From: Dichomitus squalens LYAD-421 SS1
Taxonomy: Eukaryota; Basidiomycota; Agaricomycetes; Polyporales; Polyporaceae
Assembly (NCBI RefSeq): GCF_000275845.1
Contig: NW_006766953.1
Coordinates: forward strand, 44,791 to 108,790
Direction of reading: 5' to 3'
DNA length: 64,000 nt
In this document: one piece after another, positions 1 through 11,660 of the stretch
Layout: each line of letters starts with the position of its first letter
Numbering within the stretch: the first letter of the stretch is position 1
The notes under the pieces: generated by a model
The model's input: only the letters and a program-made list of their open reading frames with translations
Told to the model about the DNA's origin: nothing
The model's database searches: none
Made by a program: the position numbers and the translations under genes

Positions 1-121
1 GGTATCAGTGGTGGATGTCCAAGTTCTGCTATGGTACAGGAGAGGATGGTGAAGAATTTCTCGGAGTCCAGCAAAGAGCGCTATATATGGCTGCTATTCT
101 ATGCTATAGTGTGAGCTTCTG

Positions 122-202
122 TAGTGTAGTGGTTGAACATGCTGTGTTGGACACTGAAATTGCAGGTTGCTGGTTCAATTCCCTGTGGTGGCATTTTTTT
201 TT
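122..202 (+). repeat. tRNA-like Pol III promoter module, probable SINE fragment
   Basis: An A-box-like TAGTGTAGTGG (122-132) is followed 50 bases later by a B-box-like GGTTCAATTCC (172-182) and then a run of nine T (194-202), the usual Pol III terminator. The flanks do not form a 7-bp acceptor stem and the T-arm pairs poorly, so this is not a functional tRNA gene. A tRNA-derived SINE or a decayed tRNA pseudogene is the best reading. This is seen at motif level only; no second copy occurs in the window. Confidence 0.45.
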
Positions 203-309
203 GCCGCCGCTGCACCCACTAACAAATATTGTACACTTGACCTTGATCAAGAGCAGCTGTCCTTTGATTTACTTCCATGCATATCATCTTTATTCAATAC
301 ATCTCACAG

Positions 310-478
310 TGAACTTGGGCATGAACTTGAACAGGGACTTGGAGGACTTGGCCAAGTACCTGGTACTTGGCCAAGTCGACCCACCCAACTTGGCCAAGTC
401 CATTGGACTTGGGGTACTTGAGGTACTTGGGATACTTGAGGTACTTGGCCAAGTACCCCAAGTACCTGTACAAGTCCG
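310..478. repeat. palindromic low-complexity repeat block
   Basis: The perfect 12-base palindrome ACTTGGCCAAGT occurs four times (starting at 346, 365, 388 and 443), with intervening GGTACTTGAGGTACTTGG-type units and their complements, so that the block can fold on itself. Open frames across it are repeat artefacts. It lies just downstream of the tRNA-like module and may be part of the same mobile element. Confidence 0.75.
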
Positions 479-1411
479 TGACGTTTTCCTGATGCCCTCC
501 CTTCGTCATTTCAGTCGTTACAATGGCCTCGTACACTGTATCTCTTACACTTATTTCTGTCATTACTTAGCAATGAAATCATAGCTCCATGTCGCATACT
601 CAACTGTTACTGCAAGAATACGCGTCTCGTAGGATTTTGTTCTGACGAATCATATGGTCAAGACGTGGCCACAACAAAGGCACCTGGTCGAGTTCTATTC
701 CCTATGTACTAATTTTTGATCTGGCATCCGTAGGCGACCATTCTGTCGGTTGGCAGCTCAAACATGGCAGAGTATGGGGTAGTAGCATGCTCAAAGTCAA
801 GGACAGGAATGAATAACGGACAGTCTCATCAACTCGCGGACTTAGCCTATCCGAGCCATAGCCCACCGTCAGACCGCTCACTCGGACATGCCGGAGATCT
901 CACGTGCTAACTTTTGACTGGTGGTCATGACCGGGTCACACAGTGACCGGTCATCCGTCGTCTAAAAGTCATGACCGTTGACTTGACCCGTAACAACGCT
1001 GTGCTGACGAGTATTCGCCTTCGATCGTGGCGGTGCTACCGCTTTAGGATCGCAGGAGTATGGTACCATGCGTACCACACGATACCACTTGTTAGACCAG
1101 AACGCGGTACTGGCGGATCATTCACACAAATGCTATCACAAGTAAACCTTGTTTACATTTACCTACAACAGCCAGGCGGTCGATACTGTACATTGTTTGT
1201 GCTACACCGTATGCAATGTCCGATAGCTGTGTAAACCCCCTCCCCCGAAGGGCCCGGGTTGAGCCGGGAACTATCGCCCGAAGTTGAGTTCAGGTGTAAA
1301 GCTAGGTGCGAAGCGACGATCGGAGCAGAGCCCCTAGTGAAATCCCGAAGCGGTATAGAAGCGAGAAATGTAAACGGCTGCTGCGACATGGTGCAACGCC
1401 GTCAGACATCG
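479..1411. other. gene-poor stretch
   Basis: I see no conserved coding frame. Short frames on both strands have no recognisable product or consistent splice structure. The interval around 920-975 holds several GTCATGACCGG/CCGGTCA-like inverted words, perhaps decayed repeat. It includes the 3' flank of the methyltransferase gene that ends at 1412. Confidence 0.5.
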
Positions 1412-2296
1412 TTACAGCCTCCTGCGGACGACAATGCGCTCCTTTCCGACGTGGGACTCCATACTGATCTTGGGCACTTCGTCCAAGACCTTCTCCCAGC
1501 CGTCGCCGAGCACTTCATCGTAATGCTCAGGCCGGACGAAGAAGGGGGGGCCAGTGTCGGTGGGGTCAAGGATAGGGAAGACGAGACAGATGAGGTACCC
1601 CCCGGGCTTGACGATCTCCGCCATCTTGCGGCCCCATTCGGGGCGGCGGGAAGGCAGGATCGCAACGAAGAAGCTGCCCATACGGTCAGGAAGATGTCCT
1701 AGTGTGGGGGGAGGGACGTGGAGCACTTACGTGTAGTCATACACGAGGTCGTACTGCTCCTTCATGGCAAAGAAGTCCGCAACCTCGTAGCGCACGTTCG
1801 CAGTCGTGCCTGTGGAGCGGGTGTAACTGGCAGCAAGTAAGTCGTCGGAGTACGGGACGAAGATGTCGATGGTGGACTCACTCCTCGGCCTGCTTGAGAG
1901 CGGTCTCCGAGATATCTGTTCCGATTGTCTCGATCCCGAGGCCCTCAGCGATACAAATGGCATCATAGCCCTACAGAGGGGATAGTAAGTCAATCAGGAT
2001 CGCCTAGAGTCGAGCGCCCATGACCTACTTTGCCGCATCCCGGGACGAGAGCACGACCCGTGGTTGGAAGGGGGAGGCGCTTCGATTCGATCAACTCTTT
2101 GAGAGGCGGTTGCAGTTGACCGGCATCCCAGGGCGTCACGTCCTTCTGCCTATACGACCCTCAGTCAGTATTAGCCAGGTAGGACAATGCAAGGAGACAC
2201 AAACCAAGCCTCGTCCCAGCCATCTTGTTGGCGGGTCTTGATGATCTCCCGGATCCCGGCGATCTTGACTGGGTCCCAGATGTCAGTGATGCTCAT
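1412..2296 (-). CDS. thiol/thiopurine methyltransferase (TPMT) family protein
   Basis: A class I SAM-dependent methyltransferase of the TPMT/thiol-halide methyltransferase family, about 240 residues in five exons. The first exon begins MSITDIWDP at 2296, followed by an exon ending ALVPGCGK (the glycine-rich SAM loop), an exon GYDAICIAEGLGIETIGTD with the acidic residue expected to bind the SAM ribose, then VYDYTFL, and a C-terminal exon with LPSRRPEWGRKMAEIVKPGG and FVRPEHYDEVL. This domain order and the LVPGCG and KPGG motifs fit the family. Members methylate small thiols or halides in the cytosol; the substrate here cannot be told. The start was chosen because it opens the only frame that splices into the conserved block. 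The frame is intact. Confidence 0.85.
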
Positions 2297-3787
2297 GTCT
2301 CAAAGCAGTAGTAGGATGAAGATGGGTGAGGGACTGCTGTGAGGGGCTATCGTGCCCTCTCTTCGACCCCCTCGTCTTTATAGACGCTAGTTTTAGGTTC
2401 AGCACGAGGACCAGGTCAGAATTCTAGTCCGGAAGACGTTAGATACATCTTTGCACGGAAGAGATGTCCTGGGGATCGCTGTGAGAATTTACCCATGGTC
2501 CTCATCGAGCCCCATGAACGACTGGCTGCGTTCGCTTCTCCCGGGAGCGTGGAGGCTCCGCGAGTCCTATCCACCCAGCGGAAGATCATGTCATGCCCAG
2601 CGTATAAGCTTATCTCTCGAGCTTCGAGAGATTGGAAAAACGTACGGTAGAACAATTGAAGAGGGCCGTTTGGGGGGCATGGCGGTTCTCTGTACTAAGT
2701 TGGTGCGACTGAGTAGCTCGATGCTCCCTCGAACGGAATGACGCCGAAAGTCATGATCACGTGGTTGGCTAGGCAGCTTAAGGAACTTGAACAAACCACA
2801 TCCACAAGGGCGTGATTACAGTGAGCACAAAGTCCTTGCCGGTCTGTATGGGACAGCGAACTATGCAGCAGTGTGATCGGAGTAGAGACTGTCTGTAAGG
2901 ATCCCACAATGAGACGGTAGCAATCACGGGTACAGAGAAGCTGACGCCTGAGGTACGAAGGTTGGCCGCCGGTTCTGGTCTATCTCCAGGAACGTTCCCT
3001 TTGACGCCAGCATCCGAATACAATCCCAGGTAAACTTGGTGCGTTCTCCCTGAGCGATTCAAGAAGGCCACTCAACAGCAGTTCTTGCCTTCCTAAGGAA
3101 GATCAATGCACTCGATAGACATTTAGGTTGGGTTCACTTCGTTTTGCCCCCGCTCAACCGTCCAAACCTGACAAGCGCTCTCCCGAGGACGGAGTTCCCG
3201 TCCTCCGACTAAGTTCAGTCAGCAATGGCTTATCGCTGGGTGGCTCGCATCCGGTCCGCACATCGCGCCCACCATTCAGAGAAGTGCTTCTACTCACAAG
3301 GAGAAGAACTTCTCCTCAAAAATACGCGCCATTGAGCAATATCCCCTGATGTAGTTGACTGGCAAGGTCAGTCAGCAGCGGGAAATTTGTTAGTTGCATC
3401 CAATCGCATAAATCACCAACACCGCATAGAAGTACTTCTACGCCTCAAAAGCGACAGAACTTCCCGTCATCCCATCTTGTGACTGCACGGCGGCTCCCAA
3501 AGAAAGACTCCTGTTTCACAAATGATGTGCTTGCGCTCCCACCTTCGCTTCGTATTGGCGCAGGAATACGACATCGGATCCTTTGCTATCAGTGGGTCCG
3601 GACGGGGATGTGAACGGCGATGCGTCAAGCCAATTGAACGAACTCTTTCCGTGCTCCAGACCCGGGCTCCCGTCGGCGACTATGGAGAAAGGATTCTAGA
3701 TCGCTGTTGAATTCGTCATAGCGTACAGTAGCATACACCGCATGATCAGGGAAGCGCAAGGCACTTGACGATGGACGCTGAAGGGGC
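2297..3787. other. intergenic, no gene recognised
   Basis: About 1.5 kb between two genes on the minus strand. Short frames exist on both strands but none shows a family motif or splices into a longer product. A CACGTG E-box word (ATCACGTGG) lies near 2755-2763, and small palindromes such as AGAAGTACTTCT lie near 3430. It may be an old, decayed insertion; nothing firm can be annotated. Confidence 0.5.
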
Positions 3788-6215
3788 TCATCGTAGGCCG
3801 TAGCCCCTCGACTTCGTACTTGACCCTAGGAGGCTGCCCCCTCCCGTCCTCGCCTTCACGCCCCGCTCGATGTCCGTGATCTTCGTGTCAAGCTCGCGGA
3901 CCGCTCCATCAATCCACTGCAAGCTCTCGAGGTGACTGCTGAGGATCTGGGCGATTTGGCCCATGGGGTCATCGGCCCCATCCTGGCCTTGGCCATTGGC
4001 ACCGCTGGAAGGGAGCGAAAGCGCGTTGACGGATTCGATCATCTGCATAAGCGAGCCAGAGAGGTCGTCCAGATGCCCGTGCAGCTCCGTTGCGAGCATG
4101 TAGCTGTGGACAGGGAGTCAAGGGAAGTCCGACGGCGACTAATGCGAGGTACATACTTCTTGTCGCGCTCAGTGTCTGCGGGCCCAGTATCGAGCGCCCG
4201 GAGGTTGCCACCCTGTCCTCCTAAAATCTCTTCGGTTGACTTCTCGTATGCGTCAAGGGTGGCAGCGAGGTCTTTTTGTTGTTGCTCGATGTGGTCGAGC
4301 GATTGGTCGATGTCGTTTTGCTCTCGCTCTGCTGCGAGCACGATGGTGTACAAGCGTTGGATCTAGGTGGAAGCCCATGAAGCAACATTCATCAAGATCT
4401 CCGCTTCTGGACTACATACGTTGTTGCCGTTCTCAATGAGGGCACGATCCCAAACGTGGACTTCGCTAGCGAACTTGTTGAATTCCCGAACATGTGTCTC
4501 AAGGTCCTGTGACCACTTGTTGACAATCTCCTCGACGTTCTTCCCTCGTAATGCTGAAGGAGGTGCCACCGCCGTTGTTGTGGTCGCATTTGACATTGAT
4601 CCGCCTGCAGTACCAGTAGCGGTCGTGATTCCTAGAGTGGGTGCCGTGGTCGTAGATGCTCCAGATGCAGGGGCTAGTAGCCAATATTCAGCGTGATGAA
4701 CTGTATGTCACTACACTCGGACTACACATACTTGAGCTGGGCTTCTTGTCGTCCGGCTTGGATCCGAAGAGATTGAAAGACGACACTGGTGCGGGAGCTT
4801 GGCTGGGGTTAGTATAGTCTAACGCTCTGCCAGAAGCAGCACGCACCTGCAGCACCATCTTTCTTCTCGTCCTTCTTCTCGTCTGGCTTGTTGCCACCGA
4901 GACTAAAGAGTGAAGGTGTTGTCGTGGCTCCCGTGGTTCCTGTCGTTGTAGAGCCAGTAGGTGCAGAGGTCGTTCCGGTTGCGCCGGTCGCACCAGCTGC
5001 CGGCGTAGCCGGTTTTGCGCCGAACAGACTTCCACTGAACAGATTCCCAGATGACGCGGCGCTGGTCGTTCCTGTCGTGCCAGTCGTACCCGCAGTACCC
5101 GCAGCAGTTGCTGCAGTCGTTCCCTGTGGGTCGGCAGGTTTGGGTGGCAGACCGAACAGACTATTGGAGGGCGCGGCCGGGGCTATGACACATCTCACGT
5201 AGGTAGTCTCGCATGAAAGACGGAAATGTCAACATACCTGTCGTGCTGCCAGTAGTGCCAGTTGACGCGCCGGCGGCCGAGGTACCGAATACTGCGTCCA
5301 ACAGTTCAATTCTGCATCAGCGTGCATAGAGTGCATGACTCACGTCCACCAGAAGGCGCAGCAGGCGTTGTAGTTGTCCCCATCTGCGCTGCGGGCTTGT
5401 TTCCAAAGAACCCACCAGAAGGCGCAGCATTGCCGAATAGCGAACCTCCACTTGCTGCAGGTGTCGTCGTCGAGCCCGTCGTCCCCGTGGAGCCAAATAA
5501 GCCACTACTGGGCGCAGATCCTGTAGTGTTTCCAAATAGCGAGGGAGTGCCCGTCGTGCCCGCCGCAGGTGCAGTGCTAGACGGCGCAGGATTGGCGGGT
5601 TTCGCGCCAAATAACCCTGCTCCGGTAGACCCTCCTCCAAAGAGACTATTCCCTGTTGCTCCCGTTGCTGACGTTCCACTCGTACCGGACGATGCATTGT
5701 TGCCGAACAGACTTGTTCCAGTGGTCCCACCACCTCCAAACAATCCACCTGTGGTCGAGCCAGCAGCGGGTGTTGCTGATGTGTTGGTGGAGCCAAACAA
5801 TCCGCCTCCAGCGGCGGGCGTAGCAGAGTTTGCAGATGAAGCGCCAAAAAGCCCCCCTCCGGATGCAGGGGTGTTGCTGGCAGGCGCAGTGGAACCAAAG
5901 AGAGATCCACCCGTGGCGGGCGCCGTGGTGTTCGTCTGGCCAAAAAGACCACCACCGGGAGCAGTTGTATTAGTAGAGTTGTTCGTTGCACCAAATAGAC
6001 TGCCAGTGGTATTTGCTATACTATAATGTTTGCACGTATTCGCGATTTGAGTTGATTCGTGACGTACCACCACCAAAGGCTGAGCTACCACCAAACAAGC
6101 TTCCACCAGTGGTCCCGGTCTGCCCTGCCTGTCCGGCCGGCGGCTGGCCAAAGAATCCGCTGCCAGTTGTGTTTCCTGTCGTCGAGCTATTGTTCCCCTG
6201 TCCAAAAAAGCTCAT
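3788..6215 (-). CDS. NSP1: nucleoporin NSP1 (Nup62 homologue)
   Basis: A channel and cytoplasmic-side nucleoporin that forms the selective barrier of the nuclear pore. The N-terminal half is a natively unfolded FG domain starting MSFFGQGNN, with about twenty SLFG/GLFG/GFFG cores spaced by Thr/Ala/Gly/Pro-rich linkers (TTGTTG, TPAAGGG). The C-terminal third is the Nsp1_C coiled-coil domain: LRGKNVEEIVNKWSQDLE, then EREQNDIDQSLDHIEQQQKD, then MLATELHGHLDDLSGSL, ending SRGYGLR. The coiled coil binds Nup82/Nup159 and Nup57/Nup49 in yeast. The start at 6215 precedes the first FG unit; an upstream in-frame ATG at 6287 would add an unrelated leader. Introns are short. Its repeats are LFG type, unlike the FxFG-rich yeast protein. 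NUP82 lies 7.6 kb away. Confidence 0.93.
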
Positions 6216-6318
6216 GATGTCGTGAAGCGAAGGTAGCAACGAAGGGTAAGGGGAGCAGAGGCGTATAGTCGAACAACCCGACTGCAACCTACAACGCGCA
6301 CAAGGACGCGTCTCCCGA

Positions 6319-6326
6319 TCACGTGG
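6319..6326. promoter_or_regulatory. E-box (CACGTG) upstream of NSP1
   Basis: TCACGTGG lies about 105 bases upstream of the NSP1 start, just outside the inverted repeat that begins at 6331. CACGTG is the core bound by fungal bHLH factors of the Cbf1/Pho4 type. Function is inferred from motif and position only. Confidence 0.3.
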
Positions 6327-6330
6327 CTGC

Positions 6331-7417
6331 TACAGCCGGTTTCAGCTCGCTTGTCGTGAGAGCGCCGCGCCGCGTCTCGCGCATTTGCCTGTTTTCCCCT
6401 CCTAAGCGCCCCCAAAGGAACTTCGGACGACGATATCTCCTCGACTGCTCAATGTAACCACTTCATTCTTGCGTATTTTGGCTCAGGATTACGACGCGCA
6501 GGGCACGGTATTGTATTGAAGTTGCGCCAACTCGACGTCACCAACTTCTGGGCATTCCCGCTCTTCCAGCTCCCTGCTCGACTCGGACAGCGTTGTTGGC
6601 TGAATGGTATGGCGTACTCTCCCGGAAATTGTCGGAATGGTGAAGACAAGACGCTACCCAGGGCTCTGTGTCAAAAGGTGGAGTGTCCAGCGACAATTAC
6701 GTCCACCATAGGGTGGGCTCGGGTGGCAGCCCTCTTGGGCCAGCTCAAAGTCCTCGTCGGGGAGCACCAGACACCATGACTTTGTGAGTAATCTGCACCT
6801 CCATAATCTCTGTGGTCTTGCAAGGCATTAGGGGCCATGTAGTCACTGTTGAGTAGGAGGGAGGAACAGACGAGGTGGGTAGATTGGAGCTGCAAAGGAG
6901 AGCTTGTAGAACACTACCATTGGCAACCAGCACAATTACATGGGTTTGTAGGCTTACAGTGGACATATGTGACATGATTCGTAGCAAAGATGTGTTGGAT
7001 TTGATGATATACGACAGAGTGGTATAGTAGGCATGCGCCAGACCCTTCGCAGAATGGAGAAAACGTACATCATGGACCTCTTCTGCACCATATGCCCTCC
7101 GTGACATCCGCCAACGGCTTCCAGTGAGCCCTCCATGTGATGTTCAAGGAAATATGTGCGATGGATGCAGAAGACGGCATGAAATCGACTGAAAGCAGGT
7201 GAATCGCCCGTTGGACGAATTGCTAACTTGAAACCAGTACCGTGCCCTGCGCGTCGTAATCCTGAGCCAGAATACGCAAGAATGAAGTGGTTACATTGAG
7301 CAGTCGAGGAGATATCGTCGTCCGAAGTTCCTTTGGGGGCGCTTAGGAGGGGAAAACAGGCAAATGCGCGAGACGCGGCGCGGCGCTCTCACGACAAGCG
7401 AGCTGAAACCGGCTGTA
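6331..7417. mobile_element. candidate TIR element (MITE-like) with 180-bp inverted arms
   Basis: The arm 6331-6510 is the reverse complement of 7238-7417 with a single mismatch and no gap (seen by direct comparison). Both outer ends start with TA followed by CAGCCGG inward, as expected for a transposon with a TA target duplication (Tc1/mariner-like), giving an element of about 1,083 bases between the TA pairs. The core (6511-7237) has no recognisable transposase, so it would be non-autonomous. An inverted duplication of the NSP1 upstream region, or an assembly artefact, is the alternative. The arms share a short frame ending ARMKWLH before a stop. Confidence 0.5.
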
Positions 7418-7659
7418 TTGTACCGCGAGCGCGCGTCACGGTCAACTCACTCAGTCCAGACTAATGCAATGCGTCGAAAAGTCTAATGTATTGCGAGCAT
7501 GCGAGTAGTGTCATATGTGAAGAGAGATGTTGGAGTGCGTTACAGATAGCGCAGGCAAGTGCGATAACATCGTTACTGTGGAAGGATTATAGAAATATGT
7601 GCGATTTACTAGATAGAGCCCTAACATTACTGTCCAGCCCCACTTGCCCTGCTTCCATC

Positions 7660-10600
7660 TCATGGGCGGGTATACGTCTTCCTCCTCTCCGGATGGTGGT
7701 AATACGTGCTGTACCGCTTATTTGCCGCTGGCAACGTCCCTGCAACGACGGATCCGCCCTCAGAGGGCTCGCCTTGTAAGATCTGCGAGTCCATAAGTGT
7801 GGACGCCTGCAGCTCCCCATAGTCATCCGAGTCGCTGTCGCCCCCAGACAGCCAATCCTGATCTTCGGGCAAGACGATGACGCCAGACGCGGCGTCGAAG
7901 CTGAGCCGCCTCTGTACGGGATGCGCGCTGTTCGTGCGTCTGTGCGGCCGCGCGCGTCGCTGGCCCGCGGGCTGCTCCTCCCACGGATTCCTGTCGAGCA
8001 CGGAACGGTCAGAGGGCTCGGGACGGTCGCCCTCGGCTGGGGGTGCAGCGGGCGTGGTCTCTGGGACGCTCTGAGTGCTTGCTCCGGATCCGTCGCTGTG
8101 CTGGCTCTGCGGTCGTGGACGGAGGACGCTGTACTTCTTCCGGAGCGTGAGCACTACTCCGGGGCTCCCATCATCGCCTGTATCACGATGTCTGTTCAGG
8201 CTTTGGCCCTTCTTGATTGGAAGCCAAGGAACAGGAAGCACTCCAGTCAGCGCGGGGTGGCCGTATCGTCGCTTGCCAGTGCTGCAATGTTACAATCAGC
8301 GAAACTTGTTGTTACAAAGGTCGTCGCATCACTTACTTCAGGACTCCACTATAGAAGTTGGCCATCGGCGGCTGAGACTGGATACGGAGTGAGCGGAGGG
8401 ACTGAGACGCCATGACAATGAACAACTTACGTAGTCCGTCCGTTCGTCTTCTGGCGCGACGTACAACGTCTCATCATTCTGTGCGTATCGGCGTCTGTTC
8501 AGGTTGCTGCAGATAGCGCTCAATGACAGAATCGAACCATTCCCAAGATGTGGATGAGCGTACCTCTGGGACCACGTCACGGGATGGCCTGCACGTAGCC
8601 TCACTACATCCGCACTCTCCTCACCGCGCTCGACCTCGTGCACAGAACTCAGGCTGACGAACTTGCTCAGAGGACGGAACTGCTTGTCGGTGTAGTACCA
8701 CCAGAGTAGGGTGCCAGCGAGTAAAGGCGCAAGGAGGGTAGCCAATATGAACGACTTCTTCACGATGAACATGCCGCTCATGAAAATGATGAAGATGAGA
8801 ACGCCCCAGATGAGGCGATGGAAGGTGATCGGCCAAGCCTGGCCCTGCGACTCGTACGGCTTATAGAACACTGCAATGGACACTAGTCAGGATCGTCGTA
8901 TACTTGCGTTGCCAGCGGGACTTACCAAATAGCAATTTGTACTTGTAGACGACGTACGCCACACCGAAGTACACGGCTCCGAACACGAGAATGAGCGGCT
9001 GGATGACACTGTACAGAAGAGTAATGACGAAAACCAGGATAGCTTGAGGATAGACGATGCCATAGTTGATCATGGGCGGGGCATTAAGCTCGGCGAAGTC
9101 TAAGCATAATCAGCTTCTGAATCATTCCTGTTCTGCCATTTGCCCCTACCTCTGGGTGTTCGTGTTACAAATAGACGGAAGAACAGCCGCGGTATGATGA
9201 TTCCGAGGTTCAGGAGTTGCAGTGGCATCAGACCGAAGCCTAACACCCCGTCAAAGGTTAGTAATCTGTCCTGCCCCGATGCTTAGGAGAGTTGAGAATA
9301 TACCTTGCAAAATGACGTATGAAACGAAGAAATGTCTCGCATTACCCGCGTTCAGAGCCTGGGCTAACTTCTCGAGCCCCTTAGCGGGCGACTGCGCAAG
9401 GTCTCGGACAAGCTGCCAGTATGTGCTGGCTACAAGGAAGATGAAGACAACGTTCACCAGGAGAAAGAGGAAGTATCTGAGAGAGAGAAAGGGGATGTTT
9501 GTAAGCTATCAGCGTATGCTTAGTGTTGCTGCTGAAACCAACTTCTTCATCACCGAATATTCGATCCAGCTCCTCGCGGGCAAAGGTTGGATGTAAGTTA
9601 GGCCTAGGATGGGAAGACTGAAGATTAGCCAACCACACACTTGCAAAGCGTGGAATCACGAGCACACCTTCCAGTAGGAACGGTAGCGTTGCGTTCAGCA
9701 TCACCATACCCAGGGACGACAGCGTTTGCACGAGCGCTCCAATCCGCTCGTTGCGGTCCATCATCTCTCCAAGCCAGGGGATGGTCTTCCTGATTTCCTC
9801 GGGGGAGAGAAGACTAGCAAGCGCCGTGATTGGGATGAACCAGAAGAACTGCAGCACGACCATGGCACCCATGACGAGCCACTCGCGCACCAGGGCATTG
9901 AGGGGAGAGTGCGAAATCGCGGTCCATACAATGTCGCGCGGCTCCGGAGCGAGGTGGGTCAAGCTTTGCGTCGGTTGAGAGGCATGGATAGCTTGTGCAG
10001 CAATTTGCTATCAAAGAACTCAGATCAGAATGTGCGATCAGGGCGGGGAGAAGTCTCTGGGTTAATACGCACAGCGCTGGACATCTTCTCGAAAGTGACA
10101 AAGGCGACGTGCGTAGGCCTGAAACGTCCCGTGCGTCTCCGCTTCTTGACCAGCTCATCGGCTTCTCTGAACTTCTCCTCGTAGTACTCAATGGCGTCTA
10201 CCTTCCGGGAGAACCATCCCGTGCGGATGGTCGGTCGCTTGCGGTTAGGCAGGACGAGCTGCTCGGGCTGGCTCTCTATAGATGCGGCATCGTCGACGTC
10301 GATGAGATTCGACCGGATTGACCTACTCGGTGCGACCTGGCTAGGATTACCGAGGTAGTCGACCCACGCAGCCTCGAGCTTTAAGAGAGCCTGCGTGCGA
10401 ATGTCGAGAAGGTTCTTCAGCGAGCCGACTTCCCTGCAGATGTTAACGCTCTCTACGGCCAGGTCCATTTGTTCGAAGTACTCCGCCAAAGCAGGTTCAG
10501 ACTGGAGGTGCTGAGGTAGATGGGTGACCATGACTGTCCTTGCGGGGACAGAGTGTACGAGCTCTAGAGAGAACAATTGGCGGGATCGAATGAACCTCTT

Positions 10601-11325
10601 GAAGTTCTTGTAAATAGCCCTCAGAGCGAGAATGGTGAAAACGTAGGTAAAGAGGAGGTGAACAGATAGGTAGCTGCTGGCATCGCTGATGAGGTCAAAC
10701 CAGTTATCCCAGGATGTGGGAGGTGCAGTGGGATCCGTCGTAGGAGGCTCGGTATAATTCCCAGGAAAAGGTGCGTCTTCTCGTCCATCTCCGATGTCAA
10801 TATTATTCTAACGCTAGTGTCAGCACCATTGTGGCCCACACGACAACCACCAAGGTCACCTTCAGATTTATGGGCATGAGGATGACGGCAGCAAGGACGG
10901 AGCATGAGGAAAAGAGCCAGAACGACATCTTGAAGAAGCTCAGGAGCTAGCGCATGAGGGAGCTATCAGTGCGCAAATCGAAACGCGAGGGCTGCTATGT
11001 ACGACGTACTACAGCAGCATCAAGACCGACGATTTGCAGCACTGTGAACTCGGAGATTCGGATGGTAGGGAGGATCCAGCCGAAGAAGGCCTGCTTGGCG
11101 TGCGCCTCATGGGGAGAAAAACCTGGAAAGACTTAAACAGAAGTCTCAGAGTGGTGGTGAGTGCGACGGCGTACCTTTCAATTTGGTGCGAGGGGCGAAG
11201 AGGAGCGGCCATCTTGTGCGACAATACGAGAACACCAGAAAGGAAAGAAGACCAATGACGCCGGATATCGTGAGCTGGGTGGCAAACCAGGGCCCATCGT
11301 ATCTCACTAAATATCCGTTGAGCAT
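7660..11325 (-). CDS. CSC1/OSCA-like mechanosensitive cation channel (Rsn1/DUF221 family)
   Basis: A multi-pass membrane protein of the calcium-permeable stress-gated channel family. The likely N-terminus MLNGYLVRYDGPWFATQLT starts the first membrane helix (ISGVIGLLSFLVFSYC), followed by FAPRTKLKGFSPHEAHAKQAFFGW and FTVLQIVGLDAAV, typical of the RSN1_TM domain. Helix MSFWLFSSCSVLAAVILMP follows. A cytoplasmic loop contains VPARTVMVTHLPQHLQSEPAL and TGRFRPTHVAFVTFEK. The 7TM core includes EPRDIVWTAISHSP, FFWFIPITALASLLS and LPFLLEGVLVIPRF. The cytoplasmic tail is Ser/Pro/Arg-rich with GVIVLPEDQDWLSGG, a typical family ending. The exact first exon is uncertain because in-frame sequence upstream of 11325 is blocked by a stop. 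Such channels open on osmotic or mechanical stress at the plasma membrane or vacuole. Confidence 0.85.
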
Positions 11326-11660
11326 GCGAAGGTGATACTTCAGCGCATTGACGTACTTCTTGGTGGCGAGCCAGGAGGGGGGCCAGGATCTCCACCGGGG
11401 TCGGTGGGATCAATGAAAGCCCTGGCAAGGACCCGTAGACTGAGCTCCAGATAAGGTGGCATGTCGTCGCACGAGAGCCGGGATGACTATGCGGAGGGCG
11501 AGGGGAGCATGCGAGGTCGTCTGCAGGATGGTGGTGGTCGCCCCGGAAGGCAGCGGCGGCGGTCCTGCCCACCACGCGCTTGACGCTCGCAGTCGCGATA
11601 CACGTGAGGAACGCGTCCAATTAGCCGCCCAGAACTGCAGTGCTTCGCGCAGTACAGACG
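11326..11660. promoter_or_regulatory. shared divergent upstream region, CSC1-like / WW-like gene
   Basis: A 335-base interval separates the inferred starts of two divergent genes. Open frames here on the minus strand have no recognisable product. A first non-coding exon of either gene could lie here. No clear TATA box was found. Confidence 0.4.

Noticed and set aside
5262..6026. 254-codon plus-strand frame, Pro/Val-rich
   Set aside because: Antisense shadow of the GC-rich NSP1 FG repeats; no splice signals or family features.
11009..11620. 203-codon minus-strand frame near the CSC1-like N-terminus
   Set aside because: Out of frame with the conserved FAPRTKLKGFSPHEAHAKQ segment; the real exons use another frame.
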